A stretch of DNA of 28,140 nucleotides from Chara braunii (GCA_003427395.1 BFEA01000426.1:1138280-1166419); one strand, 5' to 3'. Positions 16,047-26,055 are shown, numbered from the stretch's first letter. Translations and numbers: made by a program. Notes: generated from the letters alone by a model not told the origin.

Positions 16047-18470
16047 TCGCGGACTGACCACGTGTGGACACTTGTAGGCTGTGTTTATTGGATCACGCTT
16101 ACACGTGCGCATACGAGGAGTTCGATCGTACGCATGTCCGTTGCCCGACTCTCGTGCAAAAGTGAGGTCCAAGTCCCATATGCAAAATTGCCATGTGGCG
16201 GAGACGATCACTCAGCAATTCAATCGTTCAGTAATCCCGCAGACAACAAACATTTCAGTTCTTGATCATGCAAGGTGAGATCACATCATTGTTTACGCAT
16301 ACGTCAGACACCGCAACAGCATCAACTTCTTTTATTAGCCATTCGTCACGGTCGGAACAGACCAAGTGACGATGAGCAGTTGTCAAGCAAAAAGGATGAC
16401 GAGCATATCACTCAACCATCCCGCATACATAGAATCCATCCAATCAAATACATCAGAGGAAAGGAGGAAAGATCGAGACCGAGTAAAACGCCAGACAAGG
16501 GCCATAGCCGAGACAAAGATGTCGAAGGAAAAATAAGGGCGGTTCGCCTGAAGCTGAAATCAAAACTTATATACAAGACTTAAAAAGACAAAGAAAATTA
16601 TAACCCCATATCCGTCCATTTTCGCTCTCCCTCTCTCTCTCTCTCTTCCCGATGTGGACAGTCCGTCGTCACGCACCAACCCACGAAGTTGTCACCCGCT
16701 TAGTCCTCCTGTGCCAGTCAGGTTCGCCCACGCGCCACTGTCCGTCGTAACCTACGCGTCAACCCTGCACATTCGGCACCAGTCCGTCGGGTCGCCCAAC
16801 TTCCACGTCAACTCACCTCTTACTTCGCTCGTGAGCTGACCCTCACTGATCGCGCTACCCCGAACTTCCAACAACTTTTTGAGAGAGCTAACTGATCGCA
16901 CTGCCGAAATTTATAGTGTGCATGCATGCGCGAAGAACACGGAATTGCAAGGACTTAGAAGGAGAGAAGGGAAGGAAGCGCCTACGTTCTGCATGGCCAG
17001 ATCGTGGCGTGGGGGACGTAGCCACTCTCCACGCATCGATCCGATCGTGCAGCCCGCTGGCTAACTAGTCACAGCAGAAGGAAAGAAAAGTGGGCGGGAA
17101 AGACGAAGCTCAAGAAGAAAGATACAGTTACAATGGCGCCCGCCCAAAAAAATTACAATTGCACACAAGATTAAGGGCGTCAACTAATCAGAGCTCCGTT
17201 GCAGCCGCAAAAAGAAGCGCGCAAGTAAAGAGCATCGCGCGGCAAAAGAAATTCCGAGTCCGAATTCCTAAATTCCTAAATTCCTATATTCCTATATAAT
17301 TCGAAAATGCAAAAAAAACTTCAATAAAGCACAAATTTCGAAAAGAAGATCCGAAATTCTGAGAGCCGTCGAGGGCTCGACAATATTTGAAAAGAAATTT
17401 AAAAAGAAAGAAGCAAAACTCCTGGGTGATCATCGCGCCGAAAACCCAACAACAAAAAGAAGTTATGTCAACCATTATTAATCGCGCCTGCGGCGACGCA
17501 CCACTCAACCGTCCATCCCAGGCCTATCCCATCACCGCCGAAGGGGAAGGAGCGAAGCGAAGAAAAAGAAAGAAGCAAGGACACCGTCGCAATTTACCCG
17601 TCGATCCCACCTCCCGTAATTTGCCCAACCTTCCCATCTCAGGACCCCTCATCGTCATCACGCAGAAAGTCGTGCAGCACAGAAAATGGTTCGTCACATA
17701 TGTGACGCCCAGGGGGTTCCAATCTTGAGCAAGCTCCTGCTTGCTCGATGTTACGGCAAGTGTCGATCTCTCTAATCGATCGACGACGCGGAGCTCTCTA
17801 CGTGCCACTTACCGTGCAATAAGAGTGTGGAAGTCATCCAACGTGGCCAACGCGGGCCCTATCCTACAAGTTCCCCAGGAAGGGCAATCTGACCACAGAC
17901 GAAGGAGGTGGTGAGAGATCTTGCCAATTGACACGTGTCGTTTCCGCAGGATATGAATCATCCAGTTGACACGTCATCCGATCCGATGGTGCGTTAGTGA
18001 CCCGCAGGGAGAGGATAAGGGAGTCGGTACATGGGGGGATGGCGAGGGGGAGGGTCACTTCGGAGTGGGGGTACGAAAGTCTCTATCTCTGCTACTGTCT
18101 CCGACAGCTCTTGATATCTAACAATGCGATGTATGCGGGGAATCGGCTGCCGCTATGGGGAAGAGAAGCGAGATAGTCGGGATAAAGGGTTGGGAAGGTG
18201 TGGAGCAGGGCCGGGTGGAACTGGTCATAGCCCGCGCATGCAGGGACAATTCCCGTGATCATGCAGTAGACTTCGACCATGTTATATCCCCGCCAGGCAG
18301 CACTAAGAAGAAGGATGTGGAGGGAGAAATAGGAGACGACGCATCTCGTGGTGGAATGCGGATAAACTATGACGGCGAGGCGAGTGGCGTAGAAGTGACG
18401 GAAGGTGGAAGGCGGGAAGGGGTTGCGAGGGAAGGAGATCCAGGTATCGATTTGCCGGAGGGTCAGAAAA
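16047..18470. other. No gene recognised
   Basis: Features seen: a (CT)n patch near 16628-16647; a degenerate repeat built on GTCCGTCG at about 16660, 16740 and 16783; a paired word CTGATCGC-CT-CC near 16846 and 16890; and a short tandem AATTCCTA/AATTCCTAT run at 17263-17300. TGTGACGCCC at about 17701 resembles an LTR edge but no partner was found. From about 18090 upward the DNA may be the 3' end of the Gypsy element described next. Confidence 0.35.
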
Positions 18471-18812
18471 TCAAGGGGACGACAGGATAATGACCGGGGA
18501 CGTAGCCCGATACCCCGCATCAGCACGTGTTTGAACTGAGGGACAGGGGGAAGGAGAGGGGGATCGGCTTCGTCGCCTCCACGCCAGCGCGCTCGAGGTC
18601 TCTGCAGGAGGGAGCTCATCCTCAATGGCGGGCGGCTCGAGGTTTCTGGTCAGGTCGTCTGGGATTGGTAGATTAGTGCCGCTGGAATGCTCCAACGATC
18701 GCTTCCCCGCCGCTACCTCTTTCCTCCTTTGCGCGGCTGCTGCAGGATCCTCTTCTCGGGCTTCCGTCTGGTCCGCCTCTTCTCCCAAATTTTCCCACTT
18801 AGACTCCTCTTT

Positions 18813-18846
<34 letters not shown>

Positions 18847-18956
18847 CCTTCTTCTTCACTCTCTGCCCCCGGCTCCTCCTCGCTGTATTCGCTATAGCTT
18901 CCCTCTTCCTCAGAGGTCTCTTCCTCCTCGTCCTCCACCTCTCCTTCTTCTGCCAC
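18471..18956 (-). pseudogene. Acidic tail of the extra 3' ORF
   Basis: About 160 codons. The N-terminal 70 are mostly Glu with some Ser, Tyr and Asp (a (TCT)n-like run on the plus strand at 18800-18850). Then comes a mixed region with Ala/Arg/Lys and a Ser-Pro-Arg stretch (RRRSRSPSPSPCPS) before the stop at 18471. It is in the same frame as the segment 19056-19304, separated by a TAA and about 33 codons, so the two are probably one ORF. Acidic, low-complexity; function unknown. Confidence 0.45.
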
Positions 18957-19055
18957 CGCTTCCTCCTCCGACGCCGTTCGAGGCTGAAAGAAAAGGACGT
19001 CGATTATCCCTCGGGGGTTCAGATACTTCGCACGCGATGGGTAGCTACCCCCTCC

Positions 19056-19304
19056 TTAGCGCTCCTCCAGACAAGCCGGCCATTGCAAGTACGGTGTTAA
19101 ACTTCGCGAAAGTGTGTGCGGCGCCAGATTCTCGTCGCAATGCGAGATGACGTCGGTTGGAAGATCGTCGAGCAGCTGCGAGAAGGGGACCAAGAGATCC
19201 CACACGATCGTTTGCCGATGTTCTGGGTCCACTGTTCCGAAGACGAATCCGAGAAGGTCTCCCTCCACCTCTGATTTCCAGGCTTGGATAACCAGCAGCT
19301 CCAC
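19056..19304 (-). pseudogene. Middle part of the extra 3' ORF
   Basis: About 80 codons without an ATG start, with protein-like composition: VELLVIQAWKSEVEGDLLGF, FGTVDPEHRQTIVWDLLVPF and SQLLDDLPTDVISHCDENLA. No known domain is recognised. It is followed in frame, after one stop, by the acidic tail. It is shifted relative to the ORF starting at 20017, so at least one frameshift lies between 19540 and 19304. Confidence 0.4.
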
Positions 19305-19669
19305 ACTCTCGTTCTCGGCACGGTGCTCACTATCCTTGGTTCACATCAGCTCGATCTCGATTAGGCACAAGGAAAGGGTGGAGTAATTCTCACACCATAT
19401 CTCCCACTGCGATGGCTTGATGAGCGGAACTGTAAGTGGCCGCATGCAGAAGGAGAGGCGGGGATGGTGGGCTGACTGCCAGAAAGTGGGAAAAAAGGAG
19501 GGGAGGGTGAAGGTAGAGAATTGGGAACGGTTCATTGAGGGCGCGAGAAAGGGACAAGCGCAGGGAGAGCGACTGCCGGTTCGTGCCGGAGGGTGCGGAT
19601 GCTGCCAGTGTCAATACTGTCGGTATTGACTACGTTCTCCCCTCGCTGCGCAAGCAACTGGCTCCACGC

Positions 19670-20017
19670 CTACGCCAATTCCTCCCCCCACTCCCTCAAC
19701 GAGGTACGGATGGTCGTATGAGCTCTGGGATCCACCGTACTTAGATCCCCGCTGAAGAAGACGATTGTTGATATGTGGCTGATACCCGGCGCCGAGAGTC
19801 GGCGATAAGCCGATGCCTCGGCCAGCACCTGCGCCCTGCTGTTGGGGACTACAAAGCGGAACTCTGTCGCCGCGTGTACACGTGCAGTGCTGAAGAACTG
19901 CGCGAGCCGGAGAACGTCGGGGCTGATACGCGGATGATGGACTTGTCGGATCGTCAAAATGTTCCCTCGCGGCGCCAACATACGTTCACTGAGAACCTGC
20001 TCCATGGAAAAACTCAT
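19670..20017 (-). CDS. Extra 3' ORF of the Gypsy element, first part (function unknown)
   Basis: Starts at ATG 20015-20017, which overlaps the stop of the integrase C-terminal frame as ATGA. This layout is typical of coupled stop-restart translation. The first 115 codons (MSFSMEQVLSERMLAPRGNI, HHPRISPDVLRLAQFFSTAR, VVPNSRAQVLAEASAYRRL) end at TAG 19670. The frame then continues for about 40 more codons, so the stop may be a mutation. No transmembrane segment, signal peptide or known domain is seen, so it does not look like an envelope protein. Together with 19056-19304 and 18471-18956 it may have been a protein of 450 or more residues placed downstream of integrase. Confidence 0.5.
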   Translation of the reverse strand: MSFSMEQVLSERMLAPRGNILTIRQVHHPRISPDVLRLAQFFSTARVHAATEFRFVVPNSRAQVLAEASAYRRLSAPGISHISTIVFFSGDLSTVDPRAHTTIRTSLREWGEELA

Positions 20018-20538
20018 GGCGACGAGGAGGAAGAAGGTGAGTGGGGAGAAGAAAGGGAATGGGGACTGTCACTCTTCCACTCGGACTTCGAGATTGACCC
20101 AGCGGGGGAAGGGAGAGAAGAAGTTGAGAGATGGCGGAGATAGGATACGTGGCGGATGATCGAGCGGGCTGATCGGCTGCCTGAGACTTCGGGCACTAGT
20201 CGCACCGTGTTCACTCCGTTCGGGCCAAGCTCGATCACACGGAATCGCCCGAAGAATCGTTGCGCTATCTTCCCCTGACGAGCACATTTCCTTACCTGCA
20301 CCATGTCCCCTAATTTGTACTGGGGCCGTGGACCCGCGTTCCCATTTCGGGCCTCGTAACTGCGGACCAATCGTCCGTGGGCCAACTCAGTCATCCGCGG
20401 CGCTTTCGGGCCAGCCTGGGGAGGGACCGTTCCATCAGTTCTAAGTGTCGCTTGGCCTTGTCCCGAACCATGGCCCTCGTAGCCATCGGCCCAACGTAGA
20501 TTCGTCGGGGAGGCTCGGTATTGAAACGCAAGCCACAC
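20014..20538 (-). pseudogene. Integrase C-terminal domain (GPY/F-like)
   Basis: This frame carries YKLGDMVQVRKCARQGKIAQ then RFFGRFRVIELGPNGVNTVR and RHVSYLRHL, the pattern of the Ty3/Gypsy integrase C-terminal GPY/F module (here G-R-F in place of G-P-F). It is followed by a Ser/Pro-rich tail ending at 20014. The part before about 20450 continues from the integrase core after a frameshift near 20540-20550. No chromodomain follows. Confidence 0.65.
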
Positions 20539-20989
20539 TATTGGTCCGTAATTGAAAGGGGGTTAGACCCGTCGATTCGTGAGGCGTTCCTCGATGGACC
20601 GCCAGGATGTGGTCTACGATATCGGGCCAGGGCCTCGTATCCCGTGCCACGATGTTTCGTCGCAATGCAGTCTTAATTACCCGATTCGCGTTTTCTACCA
20701 GCCCGTTAGACTGGGACATGTGGGGTGCAGTATTCCGGATAGCGACGCCGCGTATGACCAGGTTCCTCAAAACTTCCCCTCTAAATTCCACCCCGTTATT
20801 GGTCAGGATCTCCTCTGTATCCTGATGCATTCCGAGAAAACGGTTGACATACCGCGCGATTTCGGTCACCTGTCGCGTACGGCATGGATACGCCTCGATC
20901 CATTTCGAGAAGTGGTCTACAAATACCAATAAGATTGAATACTCGCAACTATTTGGTCCAGGGGGCACCACTCTATCGGTAGTATCCAT
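20441..20989 (-). pseudogene. Integrase catalytic core (retroviral-type, rve)
   Basis: Shows MDTTDR (first catalytic Asp), SILLVFVDHFSKWIEAYPCR, EEILTNNGVEFRGEV, APHMSQSNGLVENANRVIK (catalytic Glu) and HESTGLTPFQL. The second catalytic Asp, normally in T-D-N-G, is Asn here (codon 20798-20800). Integrase inserts the cDNA into chromosomes; with this change it should be inactive. The frame continues upstream to the HHCC part and is lost downstream at about 20545 by a small length change. Confidence 0.85.
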
Positions 20990-21157
20990 GCTAACTCTTT
21001 CGAAGGGCCGTTCAACTACCGTCGGTACTATCGATCTCGGCGGTTGAATCGGTGCCTTGTGAGCAACGCAGAGCTCCCAGTTTCGGACGATGAATTTAAC
21101 ATCGTCGCGAATGTTGGACCAATACCACTCGTTTTTGTCGATTGCCGCTTCCGTGAT

Positions 21158-21745
21158 CTAGATGGCAAAATGGGCTGCAGTTTCTTCATGCGCCGACTTA
21201 ACCCAGTCATACCTCGTGAATGGGTGCGGTACTACCATCCAAATCCCACTACCGTTCATCTTGCATTTCTCTAAACGACCTTTATTCCATCGATAATCCC
21301 GGGCCCTTTCGTTGGCCCTCCTCCGGTCTTCCTTAGTGAAGTCCTGGAGGGGGTTACCTACCAAGGTGGCTATTAAGACGATATCCGTCCATACCTCGGC
21401 CCTTCTAAATTTTTGGGTCTTTTCTAACCCTTCTGACGTGGCGTCGAGGAACCGAGCCTCGGTCGGGATCTTATCGACTCGACATAAAGGGCACAACCAA
21501 ACTTTATCGCCATTTCTGTACTGAATGCAAGAGCCATGGGCTCTTGCGACGCACTGCCGACAATCTACCCGCTCGACATATCCTTCCCCACTAGGATGCA
21601 TAGGGACAGAGTAAACGCGTGAGATTGCTTCGCAAAAATAACAAAATTTGTCGGGTAGAGAGAGAAGGGATGAAGACGAGAGAGGAGAGAGAGGCGTTGC
21701 AAGATTACCTCCGTCACCCATTGCCACGTGCCTGCTCCTTGTCAC
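21158..21745 (-). pseudogene. PHD-like finger plus start of integrase HHCC region
   Basis: Between RNase H and integrase lies a Cys4-His-Cys3 module at 21482-21643: C-x2-C, 23 residues, C-x2-C, 4 residues, H-x2-C, 11 residues, C-x2-C, with Trp two residues before the last pair (VWLCPLC). This is the PHD-finger pattern, a fold that usually reads histone tails. It is followed by a linker and KGRLEKCKMNGSGIWMVVPH, then HEETAAHF, the two His of the integrase zinc-binding region. The frame stops at TAG 21158 and continues beyond with RNWELC, where the first Cys of the C-x2-C pair has become Trp. The open frame begins at GTG; it is really a continuation of RNase H after a stop. Confidence 0.7.
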
Positions 21746-21838
21746 GTGAAAGGACTGCCACTTGTCCGTAGCTGGGTCCGCTGACCGGTTCGGTTCCTTC
21801 CACGGGGTAATTTCCTCGCATTTAGGTACTTTAGCCGG

Positions 21839-22105
21839 TCAATGCAGTCGCGTCATTCCGTCCGCGTTTTCGTGTCTCTCCGTCTTCCGGTGGATGATGT
21901 CGAAATCGTACTCTTGTAGGCGCACTGCCCATCGTCCAATCATGCCTGTGTAATTAGTGAGCCTCTTGAGAGCCAGCAATGGTTCGTGATCAGTCACAAG
22001 AAGGAACTTCTGTCCGTAGAGATATGGATGGAAGTGTTGGATTCCCCATACCACCGCGTAGCATTCACCTTGTGGGGCCGAATCGTTCCTTCGTTCGTCT
22101 GACAC
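21839..22105 (-). pseudogene. RNase H domain of Gypsy pol (C-terminal part)
   Basis: Contains APQGECYAVVWGIQHFHPYL (catalytic Glu), FLLVTDHEPLLALK (catalytic Asp) and HRKTERHENADGMTRLH, typical of the Ty3/Gypsy RNase H. The first catalytic Asp is in FILITD, at the end of the RT frame. All are in the same frame, interrupted by TGA and TAG near 22140-22190. The segment ends at TGA 21839, directly before the PHD-like region in the same frame. Confidence 0.88.
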
Positions 22106-22186
22106 CGTACAAGATGAGTACTCGATGACATGTTCACTGCCGTCGTTCCCCTTCTACGCTAAAATAGTGGAAATCGCCTCCGGCTG

Positions 22187-23266
22187 TCAGTCCGTAATGA
22201 GAATGAACTGCTTTATAGGGTCCAGTCGGATCATAATAGGCGTTGTAGCCAGGGCGTCTTTGAGGGTGGCGAAGGCTTGTTCGCACTCGGCGTCCCAACT
22301 AAGAGGCTGGTCCTTTCGTAACAAGTTTGTTAGGGGTCGCGCAATCGCGGCAAAGCCCTTGATGAATCGACGATAGTACGACGCCAGTCCCAGAAAAGCT
22401 CGAACCTGCGTCAATGATGTGGGAACAGGGGCATCTTTCACCGCCACGACATTTCTCGAATCTGGCCACAGTCCTCCCCGTGTCACCAAGTAGCCCAAAA
22501 ACGAGATCTCCGAGAGGAACAACTCACTCTTTTCTAACGCGATCTTGAACAGAGCATCTCTCAGAGTTCCCAGCGTCAATTCAATGTGCTGCGCATGTTC
22601 GTGATAGGTTTCCGAGTAGACCAGAATGTCGTCCATGTACACGATGACGCAAAAGTTGATCATCCCCTGAGTTAGTCGCGTCTTGTTGAAGAAGTTATGA
22701 AATGTCACATTCATAGCGCGTTGAAATGTGGCGGGCGCATTGCAAATCCCCATGGGACACCAAACCCACTGCCACGTGCCTTCAAACAACACGAAGGCCG
22801 TTTTCGGTCGATCCTCCTCCTTGACCAGAATATGATGAAAGTCGTGACGAATATTAAATTTGCTAAAATAATTAGCACACCCAATCGCATCCAACAAATC
22901 ATCAATCCGGGGAAGGGGGTACACATCTTTGATCGTGATATTATTCAGTTTGCGATAATCGATGCATATGTGAATCGACCCATTCTTCTTCGGTACTAAC
23001 ACTACCGGGAATGACCATGGTCCAATGGCGGGTTCGATCCATCCATTAGCTTCGAACTCCCGAATCCGCTGAAGAGCTATTTTCCGCTCTACCAGGGAAT
23101 ATCTGTAGATTTTACAATGGATGGGAGGATGGTTTCTGGTCTGAATTTCGTGTTGTATGACTAGCGATAGTCCAATGTCTGTGTCAGTCACGCTAATCGC
23201 TTCCTGATATTCCTTTAGAATGTTCGCGATTAGGTGATGAATCTCGTCCGGTACGTAGTAGGGCAC
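22187..23266 (-). pseudogene. Reverse transcriptase of Ty3/Gypsy type
   Basis: About 359 codons covering the whole RT palm/fingers: FPVVLVPKKNGSIHICIDYR, YFSKFNIRHDFHHI (motif A), KTAFVLFEGTWQWVWCPMGI then CNAPATFQ, and VIVYMDDILVYS (YMDD, 22628-22639). The connection LGYLVTRGGLWPD and VRAFLGLASYYRRFIKGFA follow. Motif A normally has Asp where Asn now stands (codon 22853-22855), so polymerase activity should be lost even though YMDD is intact. The frame is open from 23266 (GTG) but really continues from the upstream linker. Confidence 0.95.
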
Positions 23267-23320
23267 GTGTAACTCGTACGACTGGTTCCATATCTGTACG
23301 TCTATTTGTTTAGTACTTAC

Positions 23321-23980
23321 TCATTTGGTGTTTTCTGGCGGTGGTGCGGAGAGGAAAGAATTATCCAATCGCCAAGAAAATACCGTAGCCACCATTTGCG
23401 GATCTTGTTCTCGAATGGCCACGTGTTCTTTCGGGGTCACTCCATCACGAATGTCCTGCCATGGCATTGGTTTCGTCGCGATTTTGACTCCGAGCTCGTT
23501 AAATCCAGTTTCGGGGCGCTCTGGGGGTTCCAAAGAATTGGCCTCTGCCCCTAAGCGTAGCAATCGTATCTCTTTTGCAGGTGGCAAAAGAGATCGTGGC
23601 AGGTTCGTGATGTCACAAAAGTGCCTCTTGTCGTTGTATCGTGCAAGGAGAGGGGAGATGCCTTTGTACAGGTTCCGACGGGGTTCCAAAGAATCGACCA
23701 TCCGCGAGATCTGTACGGGTGGCTCACCCAGAATCATCGCTTGCGTTCTTTGTAAGTTTCGATCGGTTATGCTCAACGGTCTCACGCTCGCTCGTTGCGC
23801 AGGGTAACAGATGCGTTGTTGCACCTGTTCCAAAATCACCGCATCATCCTCATCGCTGCTATCCGCGTCTTCCGATGATTGATCATCGCGGCTTTCCCAG
23901 GTAATCACGCGGAGAGTTCCCACCATTGCCCGAGAAACTCGCGGGGCTACATTAGTGATAGTACGAAGGGTCAGTCTCAT
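23321..23980 (-). pseudogene. Gypsy pol linker upstream of RT
   Basis: 219 codons from ATG 23978-23980. It is in frame with RT and separated from it by one TGA (23321-23323) and 18 codons. An acidic patch (SSEDADSSDEDD) is followed by ERPETGFNELGVKIATKPMP and a region resembling the segment between protease and RT. No Asp-Ser/Thr-Gly protease motif is visible, so protease and gag lay further upstream and are missing here. Confidence 0.55.
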
Positions 23981-24305
23981 AGGTATGGCGTAGGGTTTTC
24001 CTCCCGTATTTCAGAGGACCATCGATCATGACGCGTTCAATGTTTGGTGCAGTCACCTACAGCAAGACCACAATGCAGAGCAATACGATAGCTACGACGT
24101 TTTGGAAAACAATCGTAACGATAATATGCATGGAGATGAGTACTGCTGGGATCATGAACACCTGGAAGAGCACCATTGGCGCAACAACATGATCACTACT
24201 TCCCACCAAATTGTGCAACATGAGAATAAATCTTCCGCTAGAACCAGGGAAGATGCACTTGAACTCTTGAGCAGGAGTCGTCTCTATCTCAGAAAGGCAA
24301 CCAAG

Positions 24306-24308
<3 letters not shown>

Positions 24309-24366
<58 letters not shown>

Positions 24367-24390
24367 GCCGACCTAAACCCTAAACCCTAA
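24309..24390 (+). repeat. (CT)27 microsatellite joined to telomere-like repeats
   Basis: A perfect (CT)n run at 24309-24362 is followed after 9 bases by CCTAAACCCTAAACCCTAA (24372-24390). This is nearly three units of the plant-type telomere repeat CCCTAAA. Confidence 0.85.
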
Positions 24391-24759
24391 CTATCGCCTG
24401 ACTTCGGACAAAATGAAAATGTACCTTTTGGTAGAATATGCCCAAATACATGTTGTTGAAATCTCCTGCTGCTGTGATTGCCACTGGCATACAAGAACGG
24501 ATCTTCGGCGAGAACATGGGAAGATACACCCCCAGATGAGCGGGACCACCACAGTGAGCAAACTGGGACCTCGATGGTCACGCCGCGGTAATAACAACGA
24601 CAAGCGAAACGAGCTCTGCGTCGATCACCCCGAAGCACAAGCCCGGGATCACCACGACGAGCAGCACTGCATGAGAACCACTGCGTGCACCCTGCAGAAC
24701 AACCGTGACACCACTGGGATCAGGAAGGCAACCATAACTTCGTATTGTTGAGCTTAGGG
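24391..24759. other. No gene seen; family A-like internal fragments
   Basis: GATCTTCGGCGAGAACATGG then GAAGATACACC near 24499-24530, and ATCTTCCGCTAGAACC then AGGGAAGATGCAC near 24230-24260, resemble the interior of family A elements (9171, 12755). No matching ends could be set. No ORF of interest. Confidence 0.35.
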
Positions 24760-25892
24760 GCGTCTTCATATCGTCCAGGAGAATATTGCTTACAAATCTT
24801 GCCCACTACAAAAGCAATGAAAAATCTGACCCACGAGACTGCTTTCTATGAGACTCTAATCGCCATGATCCATATCTTACTGATCTCCTCCTCAACTCCA
24901 GACTCCTCTATTTGTTTTTGGGGCATCCAACGCTTGAAGGACATTTTGTCATCTTGTACATTTGTCCTCTGACTTTCAGCTTGTGAGCTCCCATCTTCAA
25001 AAGGAATTCTACTGTTTTTTTTTTTATCCCTCGGGAGGTAGGACATGACGTTCCTACCCTCCTGATGAACCCTGCCCCGTTCTTTGTGATGTATTGTGGC
25101 GGAAAACATCGTATCTTCAAGGATTTTAATGCACTCCTACTTTCGCTCCGCTGAGACTGATCTGAAGGAACCTTGGAAGAAGACAACGATAATATTTTTC
25201 CACAGCCAGTATTCTTGTGCTGCCTCGACCTTAGGGTCTGCTGCGATAGAAACCGTTTTACCATTCATTGTGAATTTTGCTACCTTGGAAGTGTCTGGTA
25301 TTTGAAAGCAATCGTAACATTTCTCAAATACTTGCTTTGTCGTATAAACATTGGGTTTCGCACTACTATTTCACACATACTTCCCTTCTGTATCTATCTC
25401 CTCGTCAGAGTCATCTTCATCAGGCCACCAGTTCACCCTATACATATGCGTCCTTCCCCTTTCAAAGCATTGTTGTTGAGCTCCCACGCCATTCGATCCT
25501 TCGTCTCTGCCTCTACCGCCAACCCTTCCTGTCCCCCACTCCTCGTTTCCATCGCCTTTACCCTCCCTCCACGCTACGCCCTTACCGCCTTTACGCCCTA
25601 TTGCTCTCCCGCCGTTTCCCCTGTCGTCACCTCTGCCTCCCTCCTGGTCTTCAGTGATACCTCTCCCTCCATTCCTGCCTGCAAATCTCCCATTCCCATA
25701 GGAAGGAAGGGACAGAAAGGAGTCGTGTTCTTCTGGTCGATATGTTCTGAAAGGTTCACCGATGTCGCTATGAGCTCGCCAACCCGACCAGCCCAAAACG
25801 ACTCCAGCTTCTAAACCATCCCGGCGGACAAAGCCGCTCTTTGCGTACATCTGGGCCTTGTCAATGAGCGTGGATGCTGCTCCAGACACCAC
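24760..25892 (-). pseudogene. Degenerate LINE ORF1-like coding sequence (DUF4283-like)
   Basis: A single frame on the minus strand runs from at least 25892 to about 24760 with only three stops (TGA 25371, TAG about 25133, TAG 24846). Order: a Gly/Arg-rich part, an acidic patch (WWPDEDDSDEEIDTEGK), then KFTMNGKTVSIAADPKVEAA then QEYWLWKNIIVVFFQGSF, HHKERGRVHQEGRNVMSYLP, RWMPQKQIEESGVEEEISKI then WIMAIRV, and VSWVRFFIAFVVGKICKQY. The tryptophan spacing and the final W-P...W...G pattern recall the RNA-binding N-terminal region of plant LINE ORF1 proteins. A run of 10-11 T near 25016 may mark a local frameshift, since the other frame reads VEFLLKMGAHKLKVRGQMYK. I cannot confirm the family by search. 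Confidence 0.42.
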
Positions 25893-26020
25893 CTCTCTTG
25901 TGCTTTGGACTCTGAGATACGGCAGTCGAACTCCATTGTCGAAACCTAGAAGTGTTATTGCTAACGCTGTCCGGCTTGGTGTGCGTCGGCACCGCCACTG
26001 TCCAAGTCCCCATCCAAACT

Positions 26021-26055
26021 CTATCGTTCCAATTTTAACGGATGTCCCAAAGGAC
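26021..26055 (-). pseudogene. U6 snRNA 5' fragment
   Basis: The minus strand reads GTCCTTTGGGACATCCGTTA then AAATTGGAACGATAG: the first 35 or so bases of U6, starting at its 5' G. The match stops just before the ACAGAGA box. The sequence that follows leads, in the same orientation, into the LINE ORF1-like frame. No USE or TATA box is seen upstream, so it is not a transcribed U6 gene. Confidence 0.82.

Larger units (their letters stand above)
18471..23980 (-). mobile_element. Decayed Ty3/Gypsy-type LTR retroelement, no LTRs or gag seen
   Basis: Order on the minus strand: pre-RT linker, reverse transcriptase, RNase H, PHD-like finger, HHCC region, integrase core, integrase C-terminal domain, then an extra ORF with a long acidic tail. 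RT-RNase H-integrase order is that of Ty3/Gypsy (Metaviridae). From 23980 to 20441 all domains lie in one frame interrupted by stops, then a frameshift follows. Gag, protease and a 5' LTR are not present upstream, and no direct terminal repeat was found, so the copy is truncated or its LTRs are too diverged to see. Both RT and integrase have lost an active-site Asp. It is not able to move by itself. Confidence 0.85.

Noticed and set aside
17701-17720. TGTGACGCCC as an LTR edge of the Gypsy element
   Set aside because: No second copy near the 5' end of the element and no primer-binding site or polypurine tract could be assigned.
25371-25814. Plus-strand Ser/Pro-rich frames opposite the LINE-like ORF
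   Set aside because: They are antisense shadows of the Gly/Arg-rich part of the minus-strand frame.
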